A DNA stretch of 57,558 nucleotides from Diplocarpon mali (Eukaryota; Ascomycota; Leotiomycetes; Helotiales; Drepanopezizaceae). How positions within the stretch are numbered: position 1 is the first letter of the stretch; each line of letters opens with the position of its first letter. This document shows, piece after piece, positions 32,954 through 44,707 of the stretch. The stretch is taken from positions 1 through 57,558 of the forward strand of contig JAENRP010000289.1 in the NCBI GenBank assembly GCA_024741835.1, read 5' to 3'. The notes under the pieces were generated by a model that made no database searches, was not told the origin of the DNA, and saw nothing but the letters and a program-made list of their open reading frames with translations. The position numbers were made by a program, and so were the translations under genes.

Positions 32954-35550
32954 ATGGGACTATCACGGAAATCGAAAAGACCCAGAACAAAGGCTCTAAG
33001 CACGGATGAACAGGCTGGCAGTTCAAAACTGCTAGTCGAGGAGAGCTCTTCGACAAAACCCTGCCCGCCGATAGACGAGAGTTCCTGCTTTTTTGAAAAC
33101 CAGGTGCAAGATGCTCCGAAGCTGTTGAATAGCGTCAAGTCTGACGCCAGCTCTAAAACTGTACGTCTAGGCAGTAAATGGCTTGCGATTCATGTTGCTG
33201 GACTAACACCATGCATAGCTCAACGCAAAAGGCAGTTGGTATGGCACATGGCCACGGAAGTCTACAGCTTCTACCCAGGTAGCTAGAGAATCAATCCTCG
33301 CAGACAAACCAACAAATGCCTCGGCTGTGGATTTAAGTCGATTTGAAACGAAGAATTCCCCAGCCACAACAGCCGCACGGCCACCTTATATGTATCTTGG
33401 AAAGAGTAAAGAGACCATAGATATTACGATGGGCGGAACGCTAGATGTGGATGGCTCTGCAGACAAGGACGATAAGATCACAAACAAGGCTTCCTGGGCC
33501 ACGGAGCACACCAGGACCGAACCAATCAGGCAGACACCAAAATTAGAAGATGAAACTTCAAAAGATGGCGGCTCGTCAAAAGTTGACGCAGCTCCGGCAA
33601 GGCCTGCTATGTCTTCAGGCTGGCTCGGAAGCTGGCTCAGCAGACCGACAGGAGACGTACCGACCGTCCCTGATAAATCACCTGAAGTCGCCCCGACTAT
33701 TCAGACCGGAGACAAACCTGTTATTGGCGAGCAGCTATCCCAAGTCGCAATCCCAACAAAAGAAATCCAACCTGAGGAAAGCTCGAAGCCAGTACCACCC
33801 CCCGCATCCTCAAGCTCTTGGTTCGGTATATGGACAACTGCTGTACCATTCCATGTGACTGAAGCTCCGAAACAGGAGGTTCCGGTGAATGTTCAAGAGA
33901 GTGAATCAGACTCGATCATGAAAGATCACCCGGCGTCACCATCCTCCAAATCGGATCAACCTGTCCCAGCGCCGGGATCAAGTTGGGCATTCTGGTCAAG
34001 CGATTCAACCAAGAAAATAACCACAGACCTTGAAAGTCCGGACGGTCAAAACAGGCTTGCAGTCACTGGGGAATCTTCTCAGGATAATCCTCAGCCTGCA
34101 AAGACAGCAACTATCAGAGAGAGCAAGAATACGAAATCAAGTAAAAGGAGCCGATCCCAATCTCCTGAAGCGGGTGTCGCGCCTTTGAAAGTGTCTCAAT
34201 CTGAAACATCAAAATCGCCATCGGCTCCTGTACATCGCGCAGGGAAGACTTCACCGCCGAATTTGTTGATTCCTTCGGTTCAGAGCACGTACAGACTCAT
34301 AGAAAACCCAACCATTCTGCAGCAGATTTCTCGAATATTGTTACGTGGCCATCAAAAGCCCGTGAAGCACGTTTACTTGACTAGAGAAGCCCCCAAAATT
34401 AAGAAAGCACTTGCTGTCGGGATACATGGGCTTTTCCCTGCGCCACTGCTCAGAACTGTGATTGGTCAGCCAACAGGGACGTCTATCCGATTTGCAAACC
34501 ACGCTGCAGAAGCAATCAGGAGGTGGACAGATAAGCATGGGTGCCTGGACTGTGAAATTGAAAAGGTAGCGCTGGAGGGCGAAGGCAAAATAGCCGACAG
34601 AGTCGACAACCTGTGGAAGCTCCTCCTGAACTGGATTGACCAAGTCCGGAAGGCCGACTTTGTGCTTATTGCTTGTCATTCTCAAGGTGTTCCTGTAGCT
34701 CTAATGCTAGTCGCCAAATTGATTGAATTTGGTGTCGTCACTACTGGAAAAATTGGTCTATGTGCGATGGCCGGAGTTTCCCTTGGCCCGTTCGCCGACT
34801 ATAAGTCAAGATTGTTTAGCGGGTCTGCTGGCGAGCTCTTTGAGTTTGCTAACCCAGAAAGCACAGTCTCCAAGAGATATGAGGATTCGCTCAAGGTGGC
34901 CGTGAAATACGGAGCCAGGGTGACTTATTGTGGTTCTATCGATGACCAGCTCGTGTCCATGGAGTCTTCGATATTCTCGACCGTTAGCCATCCCTACATC
35001 TTTAGGGCTGTGTTTGTTGATGGCCGAATACATGCTCCTGATTTGCAAGTTACTTTAATTCCAGTGCACGCATTCGGGTCGCTAATCATTTCTTAGTCTT
35101 TCGCATCTCGTCGGATTTGCACTGAAGTTGCGCAACCTCGGAGTTTCTGATCATGGTCTCATTCGAGAGTTGTCAGCACCTTTAGCAGGGAGCCTCTATA
35201 CTGGCGAAGGACACTCGCGACTATATGATGATGGAAATGTCTACGAGTAGGTGAATCGCTGATAGATACTGAAGTTTGCTGACAGCTGCAGCCTTGCGGT
35301 CGAGTTCGCCCTAGAGACTACATCTGTGGGCGATGTCCCACTTGATATAAAGAAATACGTGATCCCCACCAATGCAAACCCGTATGTCCTTCCATGGATC
35401 ATGCGGGGTCTTCTTGAAGAAGATTTTGTAAAGACGGAACTTGATCAGGAGACAACACAATTGCTGAAGCAATTTGATAACTGGAAGCCTGCGACGAAAG
35501 TCCTCAAGGATGTCAAATACAGACTTGAGGCTGTTAGGTCCAGGCTATGA
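32954..35550 (+). CDS. YMC020W-like alpha/beta-hydrolase-fold protein
   Basis: Exons 32954-33160, 33219-35044, 35097-35246 and 35292-35550 give 813 aa; an in-frame ATG at 32879 would add 25. The basic start MGLSRKSKRPRTKAL and the C-terminal hydrolase-fold domain match the fungal YMC020W/YML020W family of unknown function. The domain runs from AVGIHGLFP through a CHSQG nucleophile-elbow motif (Ser557) to FVDGRIHAPDFLSHLVGF. The N-terminal half is disordered and has four Trp-pair motifs (GSWYGTW, SGWLGSW, SSWFGIW, SSWAFW). Intron 2 (35045-35096) must use a GC donor (GCAAGT) because only that junction restores APDFLSHLVG; introns 1 and 3 are GT-AG. Substrate unknown; lipid esterase activity is only an inference from the fold. 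Confidence 0.85.
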
Positions 35551-35958
35551 AATGGATGACCAAAATTAAAAGAGGATTGGCTCGGCGCTCAATGGTAAGG
35601 TACAGACATGGTTAGATTCAAGGGAATTGGATTTGGCGTTTAGAATCTAAATATTATGATGCACCGGCACAATGATACCCGCAAAACAATAAAGCAACGG
35701 ATTGATCCGCCAAACGTCATTGACAGATTGTCTCACAGCCTCCAACACCAAATATCTTAGTTATGGTACCCCAGGCTTCTATAAATACCACGTGACTGTT
35801 CTAGGCTGGTTCTAGCGTATGCGAGGCTGCCTTTTCCATGTCATACGCGACAAATCAATTATCCTACTTGCACTATATCTGCCCTCAATTTGGGCTCTCC
35901 AGCTTTCACAATTTATTAATTATTGGCATTGAATATCCTTTAAACATCCAATACCACT
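35551..35958. other. Intergenic region before DOT1
   Basis: About 400 bp with a TATA-like TATAAATACC near 35781 and AT-rich DNA. No other feature seen. Confidence 0.5.
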
Positions 35959-37594
35959 ATGTTTGGTAGTAGCAATACTCGCTTTCCGAAAACCAAGTCT
36001 GTATCTAGTGTCGTGAGAGTCCCAAATCAACCAAAGCCTAAGCCTCTACCCTCCGTTGAGCAACAGAGAGCACGAAAACAGGCTGTCCATAACAACGCGC
36101 TTCCACCGAAGACATCAGCTCGACCTTCGCATTCATCTGCGACCGTCAGCCCTGCACCATCATTCTCGGATCAACACGATTCATCCCACCTGCAACCGGC
36201 CAAGCGTAAGCCTTCGCAACAAATAACACCTGAGCATACAAATCAAATTTTCCCAAGCAGTGATGAAGATAGTGAAAGCAAGACGGAAGAGGAGGAATGC
36301 TTCGATAACAATACATACAAGCGCCTCAAGACGGACCATCTTGGTGATTCGCAGAGAAGACTGCGCAATGAAGAAGCTTTCTCGGAAAATGATGGGGGAA
36401 AATTTACAATGCTTCATGCCGAGGATATAGTTCTCGATGAAGAAGTTTCCCCAAATCGTGTACGGGCGTCGGAGAGGTTTGTAGTACGGGTGAGGTATCC
36501 AAGTGCCTCTCAGCCTGAAAGGTAAGTTCGTCGTGTCTTGATGCATCTTATTGAGCTCGGCTGACGAACCTGATAGATTCGACCTGGTACCAAGTAGGCA
36601 CAAGATCGATTCCGTAAACGAGATTCTTGAGATTGCTAGCATTGTTCGAGATGTCTACCTGACTGACAAACAAGCCAAACGTTTCAGCGACCCCATTACC
36701 GGAGTTCTCCGCCCCTTGCAGCAGGCAGGAAACCATATAACATGCAATCAAAAGCCGACTAAGGCCCTGCTTGTAGACTTCGAGGCTGCTGTGAAAGGTT
36801 ATAACCGAGCGATTAGAGCCTTTCTCAAGAGCGGCTCGCTGGCTCAGAACCTTGAAATAATGCATGCTCTGCCACTGAAGGCCGTTCAATTCATTCTCAA
36901 ACAAGTTTACGATCGAGCTGTCTCGCCCAGGGTCGACCTTCTCAAAGAATACAAGCCTGGATCAGACGGTGTATATGGCGAGCTACTGTCCAAATTCGTC
37001 TCCCGAGTTCTGATAGAGACCAAACTCACGTCTGATCAGGTCTTTGTAGATTTAGGCTCAGGGGTTGGCAACGTTGTTCTTCAAGCCGCGCTGCAGTTTG
37101 GTTGTGAGAGTTGGGGCTGTGAAATGATGCCGAATGCCTGCGAACTAGCAGATAAACAAATGGCAGAATTCGATGCTCGTTGCCGCCTTTGGGGACTCCA
37201 AGCCGGCAAAGTACATCTCGAGAAGGGCGATTTCTTGGCGAATAAAGCGATCCAGGCGGCCGTACGTAAGGCAGATGTTGTGTTGGTCAACAACAAAGTT
37301 TTCAGCCCCAGAACAAATCAACGTCTCAGAGATCTCTTTCTAGATCTGAAAGACGGCTGCTATATTATCTCCCTAGAATCTTTCGCTGTTGGTAATAATA
37401 GGGACGAAGGGGTACCGGCAAACCTGATTCAGAACAAGGTTCACGGCAATTTTTGTGACGGAGATGTCAGCTGGACTAGCGGGAGTGGTGAGTACTTCAT
37501 CGCCACGAAGGACACTGGTCACCTTATCGAAATCGGAAATGCGAAAAAAGCACGACGCCCTGTTTGTTTTCAGTTCCCCTATCCAGCCATGTAG
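35959..37594 (+). CDS. DOT1: Dot1, histone H3 lysine-79 methyltransferase
   Basis: Dot1 methylates H3K79 on nucleosomes and affects silencing and the DNA-damage checkpoint. Exons 35959-36521 and 36577-37594 give 526 aa (yeast Dot1 is 582); the 55-nt intron has GTAAGT and TAG ends. The N-terminal 160 residues are basic and disordered, as expected for nucleosome binding. The catalytic domain shows the D1-loop region (EYKPGSDGVYGELL), SAM motif I with Asp346 (VDLGSGVGN), the acidic SAM-ribose contact (WGCEMM) and the NN-x-x-F motif (VNNKVFSP, Asn426-Phe430). These are the defining Dot1 residues, all intact. Convergent with ATG16; the two stops are 145 bp apart. Confidence 0.96.
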
Positions 37595-37739
37595 TAAACC
37601 GGAGGATTCTCGAGGATCGGCCGCTTATGGATAGAGTGCGGATGAAGTGCTGAAGGGGCAGGCAAAGCGATAAAGTCTTGGAATATGCGTTGCATTGAAT
37701 GATACCACTTGATACCCAAGTCTCTCCTCTCCTCAAGGA

Positions 37740-38433
37740 TCATGTGAATGCCTTGTTCATTTCCTCCGCCTCTCGGCCCTTACGGGCCATCCATCGGTCT
37801 ATCAATTCCTTATTCTCGGCCGTAAGATCCTTGACCCTTTGTTCCGACATGTTGAGCTGTAAGTTGAGCGAAATGAATTCATCGTGTACGTCCTTGAACC
37901 CGTGAGTATATCACTACTTGAAATCCCACCAGCCAACCTACATCTAAAAGCTTAGTCTTCCCCTTAAGCTCCTCATCCCTATCCTTGAGCTTCTGGGACA
38001 GAAATGCTCGATCCCTGGACAATTCATCAACCTGCCTAGACTCAGCTCTGCTCTTGATCTTCAGTTTCGCTAGCTCGGCATCTGCGCTTTTGATCCGTGA
38101 TTGCAGCTGTCCGTTAGACCGCAGCGCTTCTGTGAGGTCCCGCCTTATCTGCAAAGTGCAATCGTCTGTGCCCGTAGGCTCAGGTGGAGCTGAAGAATCT
38201 CGCGGTTTGGTATCCGTGGTTGAGTTATTTGCCGCTTGCGAGGCCTCAAGGACTGCTACCTTATCAAGAAGATTCGTGACTGTCAAGTATTAGTATTGAT
38301 ATAAAAGGCTGAAATATGTGTAGGGGTGCGGACAAGCAGATATCAAATCATTATCCAGCCTGTGGTAGCTGGCCTTCTCTCTTTGGTCTCGTTCCCGTAG
38401 GTTTTGGATATATTCGTCGCGCCATGAAGTCAT
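37740..38433 (-). CDS. ATG16: Atg16, autophagy coiled-coil protein
   Basis: Atg16 binds the Atg12-Atg5 conjugate and places Atg8 lipidation on the phagophore. Exons 38433-38334, 38279-37942 and 37892-37740 give 196 aa, normal for fungal Atg16. The N-terminus [17 protein letters not shown] is the Atg5-binding helix. A central coiled coil follows ([11 protein letters not shown], then a Lys/Glu-rich helix). The C-terminal [20 protein letters not shown] plus [11 protein letters not shown] is the conserved end. Intron 1 (54 nt) has a non-consensus GTCCGC donor but a perfect TACTAAT branch; intron 2 (49 nt) is GTAGGT to AAG. It is too short to carry the WD40 domain of animal ATG16L1, as is usual in fungi. 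Divergent from YPT7. Confidence 0.92.
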
Positions 38434-38855
38434 GTTTTTTCTGTGCTGCAAATGAAAACAGAGCCACTACATCGCTGAAGAAAACCTTGGAAAATGTTCT
38501 GTTTATCACAATAGAAAGCCTGGAAGGTTAATCCACGAAGTTAACCTCACGGCTTTCCAAGTATTATGATATGCCGAGGCTGCAGGTCTGAAGGTCATAC
38601 GAGAGGCTGAAGCTGGGAGCCGCTAGCGAGGCACCTTGACGTGTAGCTCTCCATTACCAACTGAAAGCGCCTAATTCGAACATCGATATTGCGTCCTGTC
38701 TACAGATCCAACTCGCATACACTCAAAAGGATCTTTTGAAGAGTTATAGAATTCGAAGGGCTCTTATCTTGGGCATTTGATAAGAAGAAAAGAAGGCTTA
38801 AAGGTTGACGTCCTCGTTATCGCGAACCAGCCACCTCGACCCAGCCTCCTTCGCA
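38434..38855. promoter_or_regulatory. Shared ATG16-YPT7 divergent promoter
   Basis: 422 bp separate the ATG16 and YPT7 start codons, so both promoters must lie here. I see no strong TATA box or known factor site that I would name with confidence. Confidence 0.5.
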
Positions 38856-39811
38856 ATGTCGTCTAAGAAGAAGGTCTTGCTGAAGGTGCGGAATCCAAGC
38901 TCTCTGCTGCTCTAGGGAATTGAGTAAAGCTAACAGGATACAAAGGTTATCATCCTGGGAGATAGTGGTGTGGGCAAGACGAGCTTGATGAATCAATATG
39001 TACATCCACCTCTCCTTACGGCCATTCGACCAGCATTCGCGCATATTCTTCCAGGATGAGGACTGATACTGGGCAGGTCAACAAGAAGTTCAGCGCCAGC
39101 TACAAGGCGACAATTGGGGCGGATTTTCTTACGAAAGAGGTATTAGTCGATGACAGGCTCGTTACCATGCAGGTACGACCCCCCTTACAAGAGCATGCGG
39201 CGTAGGTCGCTGATAGGATCTAGCTTTGGGATACTGCTGGGCAGGAGAGATTCCAATCATTAGGCGTTGCGTTCTACAGGGGTGCCGATTGCTGTGTGCT
39301 GGTGTATGATGTCAATAACTCGAAGAGTTTTGATACACTTGACAGCTGGAGGGACGAGTTCCTGATTCAGGCATCGCCAAGGGACCCTGATAGCTTTCCT
39401 TTCGTGGGTTGGTCCGGCATTAATGATGAGAAGAAGCTAACGGACACAGGTCGTCCTGGGCAATAAGATTGATGTGGAAGAGAACAAGAGAGTGGTATAT
39501 TCTGGTTTTTTTTGAAAAAGAGATTGCGGGTTAACTGAGATGCAGATATCTTCAAAACGTGCCATGACCTTTTGTCAATCCAAAGGGGGTATTCCATACT
39601 TCGAAACAAGTGCAAAGGAAGCTATCAATGTAGAGCAAGCATTCGAAGGTACATATTTCCTCGCCCATATCACAGTGTTCGTTCTAATGCCTGAGTTTTA
39701 GTCATTGCAAGAAATGCCCTCGCCCAAGAAGAGTCCGAGGAATTCAGCGGTGACTTCTCAGACCCTATTAACATCCACATTGAGAACGACCGCGATGGAT
39801 GTGCATGCTAG
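38856..39811 (+). CDS. YPT7: Ypt7/Rab7 small GTPase
   Basis: Rab7 directs late endosome and autophagosome fusion with the vacuole together with the HOPS complex. Exons 38856-38885, 38946-38999, 39077-39172, 39224-39403, 39450-39494, 39546-39648 and 39702-39811 give exactly 205 aa, the size of yeast and animal Rab7-type proteins. GTP-binding motifs are complete: GDSGVGKT (15-22), switch I with TIGADF, WDTAGQE (62-68, Gln67), NKID (125-128) and ETSAKEA. The C-terminal CAC is the double geranylgeranylation signal. Six introns in under 1 kb make it the most intron-dense gene here. Intron 4 uses GTGGGT, giving PFVVLGNK. Confidence 0.97.
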
Positions 39812-41030
39812 AAGCAAAGCTATTGTTCTGGCCTCTCTTTGTGTTTTTCTGCTACACTCGTTTCGTTTTGCAGGGAATCAAGTTCCCTTCCACATCCGGG
39901 GCCCGAGCTCGTCTGGATTTGATAGGCCAAAGGCGGGGTGTGTTGATTGTACATAGGGATCATAGGTGCTCTGGTGTCTGCGTCTCCTTGTCTATACAGA
40001 ATGCATCATGGTTTTGAAGATGGTTCTTTGTTTTCTTGGGCTTGAGTGAAGGGGGATTATGGGCGAAGAAGCGAAGCGAATGTTGAGATTGGCAGTGGAA
40101 GTGACAAGTTTATTATTTTCACGGCCATTAGGCTTCTCGAATACTCTGTACCCGGTTGCAACTGGCTAGTTAGTATTGAAAGTGTCAACGGGTAATGATC
40201 TTGCAGGGCTGACCAAGCTTTTTCCAAACCCCTAGAAAATGGCTCTCCACGTAGACAAACCGCAGACCAACTATAGGATCCAAACTTTCAACCAACCTCG
40301 AGCTGTTTGCTTTATCAATCAATTTGCAGGAGTTAGGTACTTCTCCAGCTGTAGAGCTATACTAATACCTTGCCGTGAACTATACTGTGGAAGTGAGTCT
40401 AATATCAATTTTTTCAGGAAACATTCTTGCAGACTACAACCTCAAATGCTCGCCGCAAAATTACAAGTACCCGCTTACTGCTGGTTACCCGCTGGAAACT
40501 ATACTACCGGGTTGTACCATGGCTGATGGTATTCATGTAGTATTACTATATCTTGGCTCTTTTGGACTTGGATCAGTGACATATGGGACTTATCTCGGCT
40601 GCGAGCATGCCTCAACCACTAATGATTGCGATTCTTGCAACTAATGAGATGTGAAGAACACGTAATAAGCAAGCCAAGATCACAGAAGCCTTGTGTCGTT
40701 TCTGACCGCTGCGTTGTCTCCTTGAATACAACGTCACAGAGTCATAAATCTTCGAAATTGTAGCTTGCTGATCGGGACCCCGGAACGGCTTATCGTACAT
40801 TGTAGGTAAATTATCAGCTGACAGGGATACGGTTTCGGTAAGGTATAGCAGGTCGACTTGACCATACCTTGCGATTAACCACGCCCTTTTCTCGCTCAAC
40901 CATTATTGATGTTTTCGTGAATATAAACTGTCGTTGAAACCCTTGACTGGCCGCAATAAATCCCTCTTTTCTCTTCCACAACCGCGCTGGCTGATTCCAT
41001 GATTCCAGCATACCTTCATGTCCGACCTCC
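39812..41030. other. Intergenic region with a possible small cysteine-containing exon
   Basis: About 1.2 kb. The frame ending at 40644 carries a protein-like stretch (GNILADYNLKCSPQNYKYPL, later GCEHASTTNDCDSCN) after a good acceptor TTTTTTCAG at 40411-40419. No upstream exon with a matching phase and a credible start was found. The minus frames at 40612-41191 have no recognisable content. Confidence 0.35.
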
Positions 41031-42542
41031 ATGATAAAGGCTCTACAGGAAGCAAGAACTGGAACATTCACAGCTGGAAAGATGAATGCACAAGAGCTTC
41101 CCGTGCCGCCGGCTGTGGCCGCTGCAGAAGTGCTGGCAGGACGAGATAGATGCTGGGAATATCGTGATGGAGCTTCGGCACCGTCGGGCAAGAATTCTAG
41201 GGGGTTCCGGGCTGGAGTTGGAATGGAGAATATCGCTCGTCGGACGCTGGGAATCCTCCTACTTCTGGTGACCGTTGTGCTATGGACTACTTCGAACTTC
41301 CTGGCCAGCGTAAGTTTACACGTAGGGAACCTGCGATTGCGACGAGGCTGCTGACACTTCCGAGTATATCTTTGCCGATAATACCTATTCCAAACCCTAC
41401 TTCGTTACCTATATCAACACGGCATGCTTTGCGATCTCGCTGCTGCCTATGTTAGTGCGAATAATCCACAGACATGGAATGTCTCACGTCCAAAGATCTC
41501 TGTTGGAATTCTGGCAGAGTAGGGGAGATTATAGGCCGATCGGCATCAAGCCTCAAGACCACGAAGACGCCGAGGATCCCATGTCTGCTTCTCAAACTCG
41601 ACTGTTAGTAGACAACGACTTTGGATCAGCTCTCGCTTTGACCGGTGACCCTCCACCCACCGAGGAAATGCTCGGCGTACAGGAGACGGCGTGGCTGAGC
41701 TTGGAATTCTGTCTCCTGTGGTTTGGTGCCAACTACCTAGTTGCTGCTTGCCTAGAGTACACCAGTGTCGCCAGTTCCACCATCTTGACTTCTACGAGTA
41801 GTATATGGACGTTGGTGTTCGGGGCTCTTGTACGAGTCGAGCATTTCTCCTACAAGAAACTCATTGGTGTTCTAGCCTCTTTGGCTGGCATCATCTTGAT
41901 CTCGTCTGTGGATCTTTCTAGCAAAGACAATGATGACAATCGCGGAAGCTTTCCGCATAAGTCTCAAGGTGAGATTGCTGTTGGAGATGCGATGGCTTTT
42001 GGAAGTGCGGTCATGTATGGCATCTACGCAGTCGTCATGAAGAAGCGGATTGTGAACGAGGACCGCGTGAGCATGCCACTTTTCTTCGGATTAGTTGGGC
42101 TTTTTAATGTGGTCTTCATGTGGCCAGGCTTTTTTATCCTGCATTTCACTGGAGTAGAAGAGTTTGACTTGCCTCCAACTGGCAAGATATGGGCTATTGT
42201 GTTGGTAGGTTTCTGACCCCCTTCAACGGCATCTGTTACTGTCTGGAAACGAGACCATGAGACTAATGGGGATTGTAGCTGAACTCAGCATCATCGTTCA
42301 TCAGTGATTATGCCTGGGCGTACGCTATGCTCCTCACTACTCCTTTGGTTGTGACCGTGGGGCTTTCTATGACAATCCCGCTCTCGTTGATCGGGCAGAT
42401 CATTCTCAATACGCAATATTCAAGCGCTCTGTACTGGGTAGGCGCATGCATTGTCATTCTGTCCTTCTTGTTTATCAATCATGAAAGCCACGATGAGAGT
42501 GAGCCGCAGGTCAGCCGAGAAGGACTTGATGATCTTGCTTGA
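41031..42542 (+). CDS. SLC35F-type (EamA/DMT superfamily) multi-pass transporter
   Basis: Exons 41031-41309, 41365-42204 and 42279-42542 give 460 aa from the first ATG. ATG 41082 (443 aa) or 41223 (MENIARRT, 396 aa) are alternative starts. About ten hydrophobic segments are visible, beginning with GILLLLVTVVLWTTSNFLAS and ending with VGACIVILSFLFINH. A hydrophilic loop of about 80 residues lies after the second segment. The architecture and the CLEYTSVASSTILTSTSS motif after the LLWFGANYLV helix match yeast Thi74/YML018C and animal SLC35F3-F5. These sit in vacuolar or Golgi membranes; substrates are poorly known and thiamine has been proposed for some. The substrate here is not predictable. 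Confidence 0.85.
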
Positions 42543-43337
42543 GGGGGCACTTGTTATGGGAAGGAAATACTTACCGGAAGTTGGAATACATCACAGATTA
42601 CATCCGCGATGAAAATTGTTGGCTGGTAGACAGAGCAAAAGAAAACCCGAACCCAGCTCAATTCGAAGTCATTAAGATCAAGTCTGAAAGAAGAGATGGT
42701 GAGCAGGTCCATTTCAGCATTACAGACGTTCCGAGCATGAATTTGTGCCGAACAACATGGAAGCAGAATAAAGACGCCGACCGCACTCGCGTCATGCTTC
42801 AAATCCGCAGAGGCGAATGTGAACAGAATATAAGTCATCGAGCTTAGGTCTGCGAGGGTCTTCTTGTTCTCTCTGACCGGCAGGTGTTATTTTTCCCCTT
42901 GGCGTGATAATCCACTCAACTGCTGCTGTTGAATTGGGTTGGATTGCCTGCGAAAGGGTTTTCTCAATGATTACCGGGCAAACATCATGGGCAATTTCCT
43001 CTCGTATGTATAGATTTATAGCGCGATGTCCTCTTTCGCGAAAGCCGTCTCGAAATTTCTTAGAATAATTCATCTTTGATGACGTCGCTTCCCCGTGCTT
43101 TCCGTCGATGTTTACTTTCGGAATTTTTAAATTTTGCGAGGTCGCCTGCTTCACCTTCTAGACCGCCCCAACTGTATTCTAATCAACACCGATAACCTCT
43201 CTTTCGAGCACCACCTTTCTTCTGTTCTCTCCTTATAGAACCACATTGATTCGTTCGATCTCTGGATATTTCATTCCTTTCCACTTTAATCTTCATCTGA
43301 TACCGCGCAGATCTACCACGCATGTACAGCCGCAGCA
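42543..43337. other. Intergenic region before the rhodopsin-like gene
   Basis: About 800 bp. Frames at 42539-42847 (plus) and 42792-43154 (minus) overlap and have no recognisable domain. The right end is the promoter of the next gene. Confidence 0.5.
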
Positions 43338-44707
43338 ATGGGCGACACAAGCTACCTCAATGGCTTTGACATGTCTAAATGGGACTTTGATGATTACACG
43401 ACTATGTCTGGCTCGATCCTATGGACCTCGGCTTTCCTCCTGATCATCGTGCTTGTCATCGTCGCCGCTCGTTTTACCGTTCGAATCATCATCAAGCCTC
43501 CTCAAAATCGCCTCGGAATCAAGAGCTCTCTCGGATCAGACGATTGTAAGTAGCCTTTCCATACATTCCACACCTGGTACCTGCCCAGATAGCGTGGTCT
43601 CCCTCCGCGACTTAGAGCTAATGCTGACCTCTTGTCGCGCAGTCCTCATGCTAGCAGCTGTTCTGTTTACGATTAGTTTCTCGACATTCTCCATCGTTGG
43701 TGCACGTTTGGGCCTCGGACAACACGTCTGGAACGTCAAGCATGGACAAGGAGACTTCACAAGTATTGTTGGACGTATGGAGCTGCTCGTTAAGCTACTG
43801 TACTGCTGCTTTTCCTCGTACTCGATGGCCATCAGCTTTACGAAGTTGTCGATCATCGCCTCCTACCTACGACTCTTTCCTGGCAAGAAATTCCGTCGAC
43901 TGCTGTACACCATAGGGGTATGTGTCATGTTGCAAGGTATCATATCTGTGGTAGTCATTGTATTCGAATGCGAGCCTGTCAACAGCTCGTGGGATTGGGA
44001 TGTGCCGCGCGGCAGGTGTATCGACATCCAGTTGTTCTTCTACGTCAGCTCAGGCATCAACGTGGCCAGCGATTTCGCCTTGTGGGTGGCGCCTCTGGGA
44101 CACTTTTGGAAGTCTAAAATGCCTCGGAAGCAAAAATTGGAATTGATGCTGCTCTATGCAGTCGGGATGGTGTAAGTGGCCATCATTTCCGGTTTGTCCG
44201 CAAAGTATTAACTGTGGCTTTAAAAAGTGGATGCCTGGCAGGTCTCTTTCGCCTTGGTCAACTCAAAGGGTTGAAATCGACTGACATCACCTGTAAGGCA
44301 AATCCCGTTCTCTCACAATGCTTGTCTGCTAATTCCTGCGAACAGACACTGGTTCGCTGCCACTGAATTGCTCGATGGCAGAAGTAAGCTTCGGTATTCT
44401 CTGCGCTTGCATTCCACCATTACGACCGGCTTTACATCCCATTATGCGAAGCATCCGAAGGCTCTTCGGTATCAAAGCCCCCGCAAAACCCATCGCAAGT
44501 CCGATGCCAATACAGACAAACGATTTTAGGGAGTACCGACGCCATCGAATCCCGCGTGCGGCCAACATGGAGCGTGACCTCGACATGGAAGATTTAGACC
44601 GCAATTTCAGCCAGTACTTAGGGTCTTCATCCATTCGCATTGGCAGTTCTGAAACTAGTACGATAGGTGAGAGAAGCCCTGCCGCGACTGAGCATGTCTT
44701 CCTCTGA
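43338..44707 (+). CDS. Fungal rhodopsin-domain integral membrane protein (PTH11/SAT4-like)
   Basis: Exons 43338-43545, 43643-44171, 44228-44292 and 44346-44707 give 387 aa, all GT-AG. Seven hydrophobic segments are visible: SAFLLIIVLVIVAARFTV, FLMLAAVLFTISFSTFSIVG, the region around FTKLSIIASYLRLF, VCVMLQGIISVVVIVFECEP, LFFYVSSGINVASDFALWVA, LELMLLYAVGMVGCLAGLFR and MAEVSFGILCACIPPLRPAL. The CEPVNSSWDW motif, the Lys-Leu-Ser in helix 4 and the CACIPPLRP ending are typical of the large fungal rhodopsin-like family often listed as integral membrane proteins. A polar tail of about 90 residues faces the cytoplasm. Sensor or structural roles are possible; ligand unknown. Confidence 0.82.

Noticed and set aside
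42792..43154. 120-codon minus frame before the rhodopsin-like gene
   Set aside because: Overlapped by an equally open plus frame and lacking any recognisable motif.
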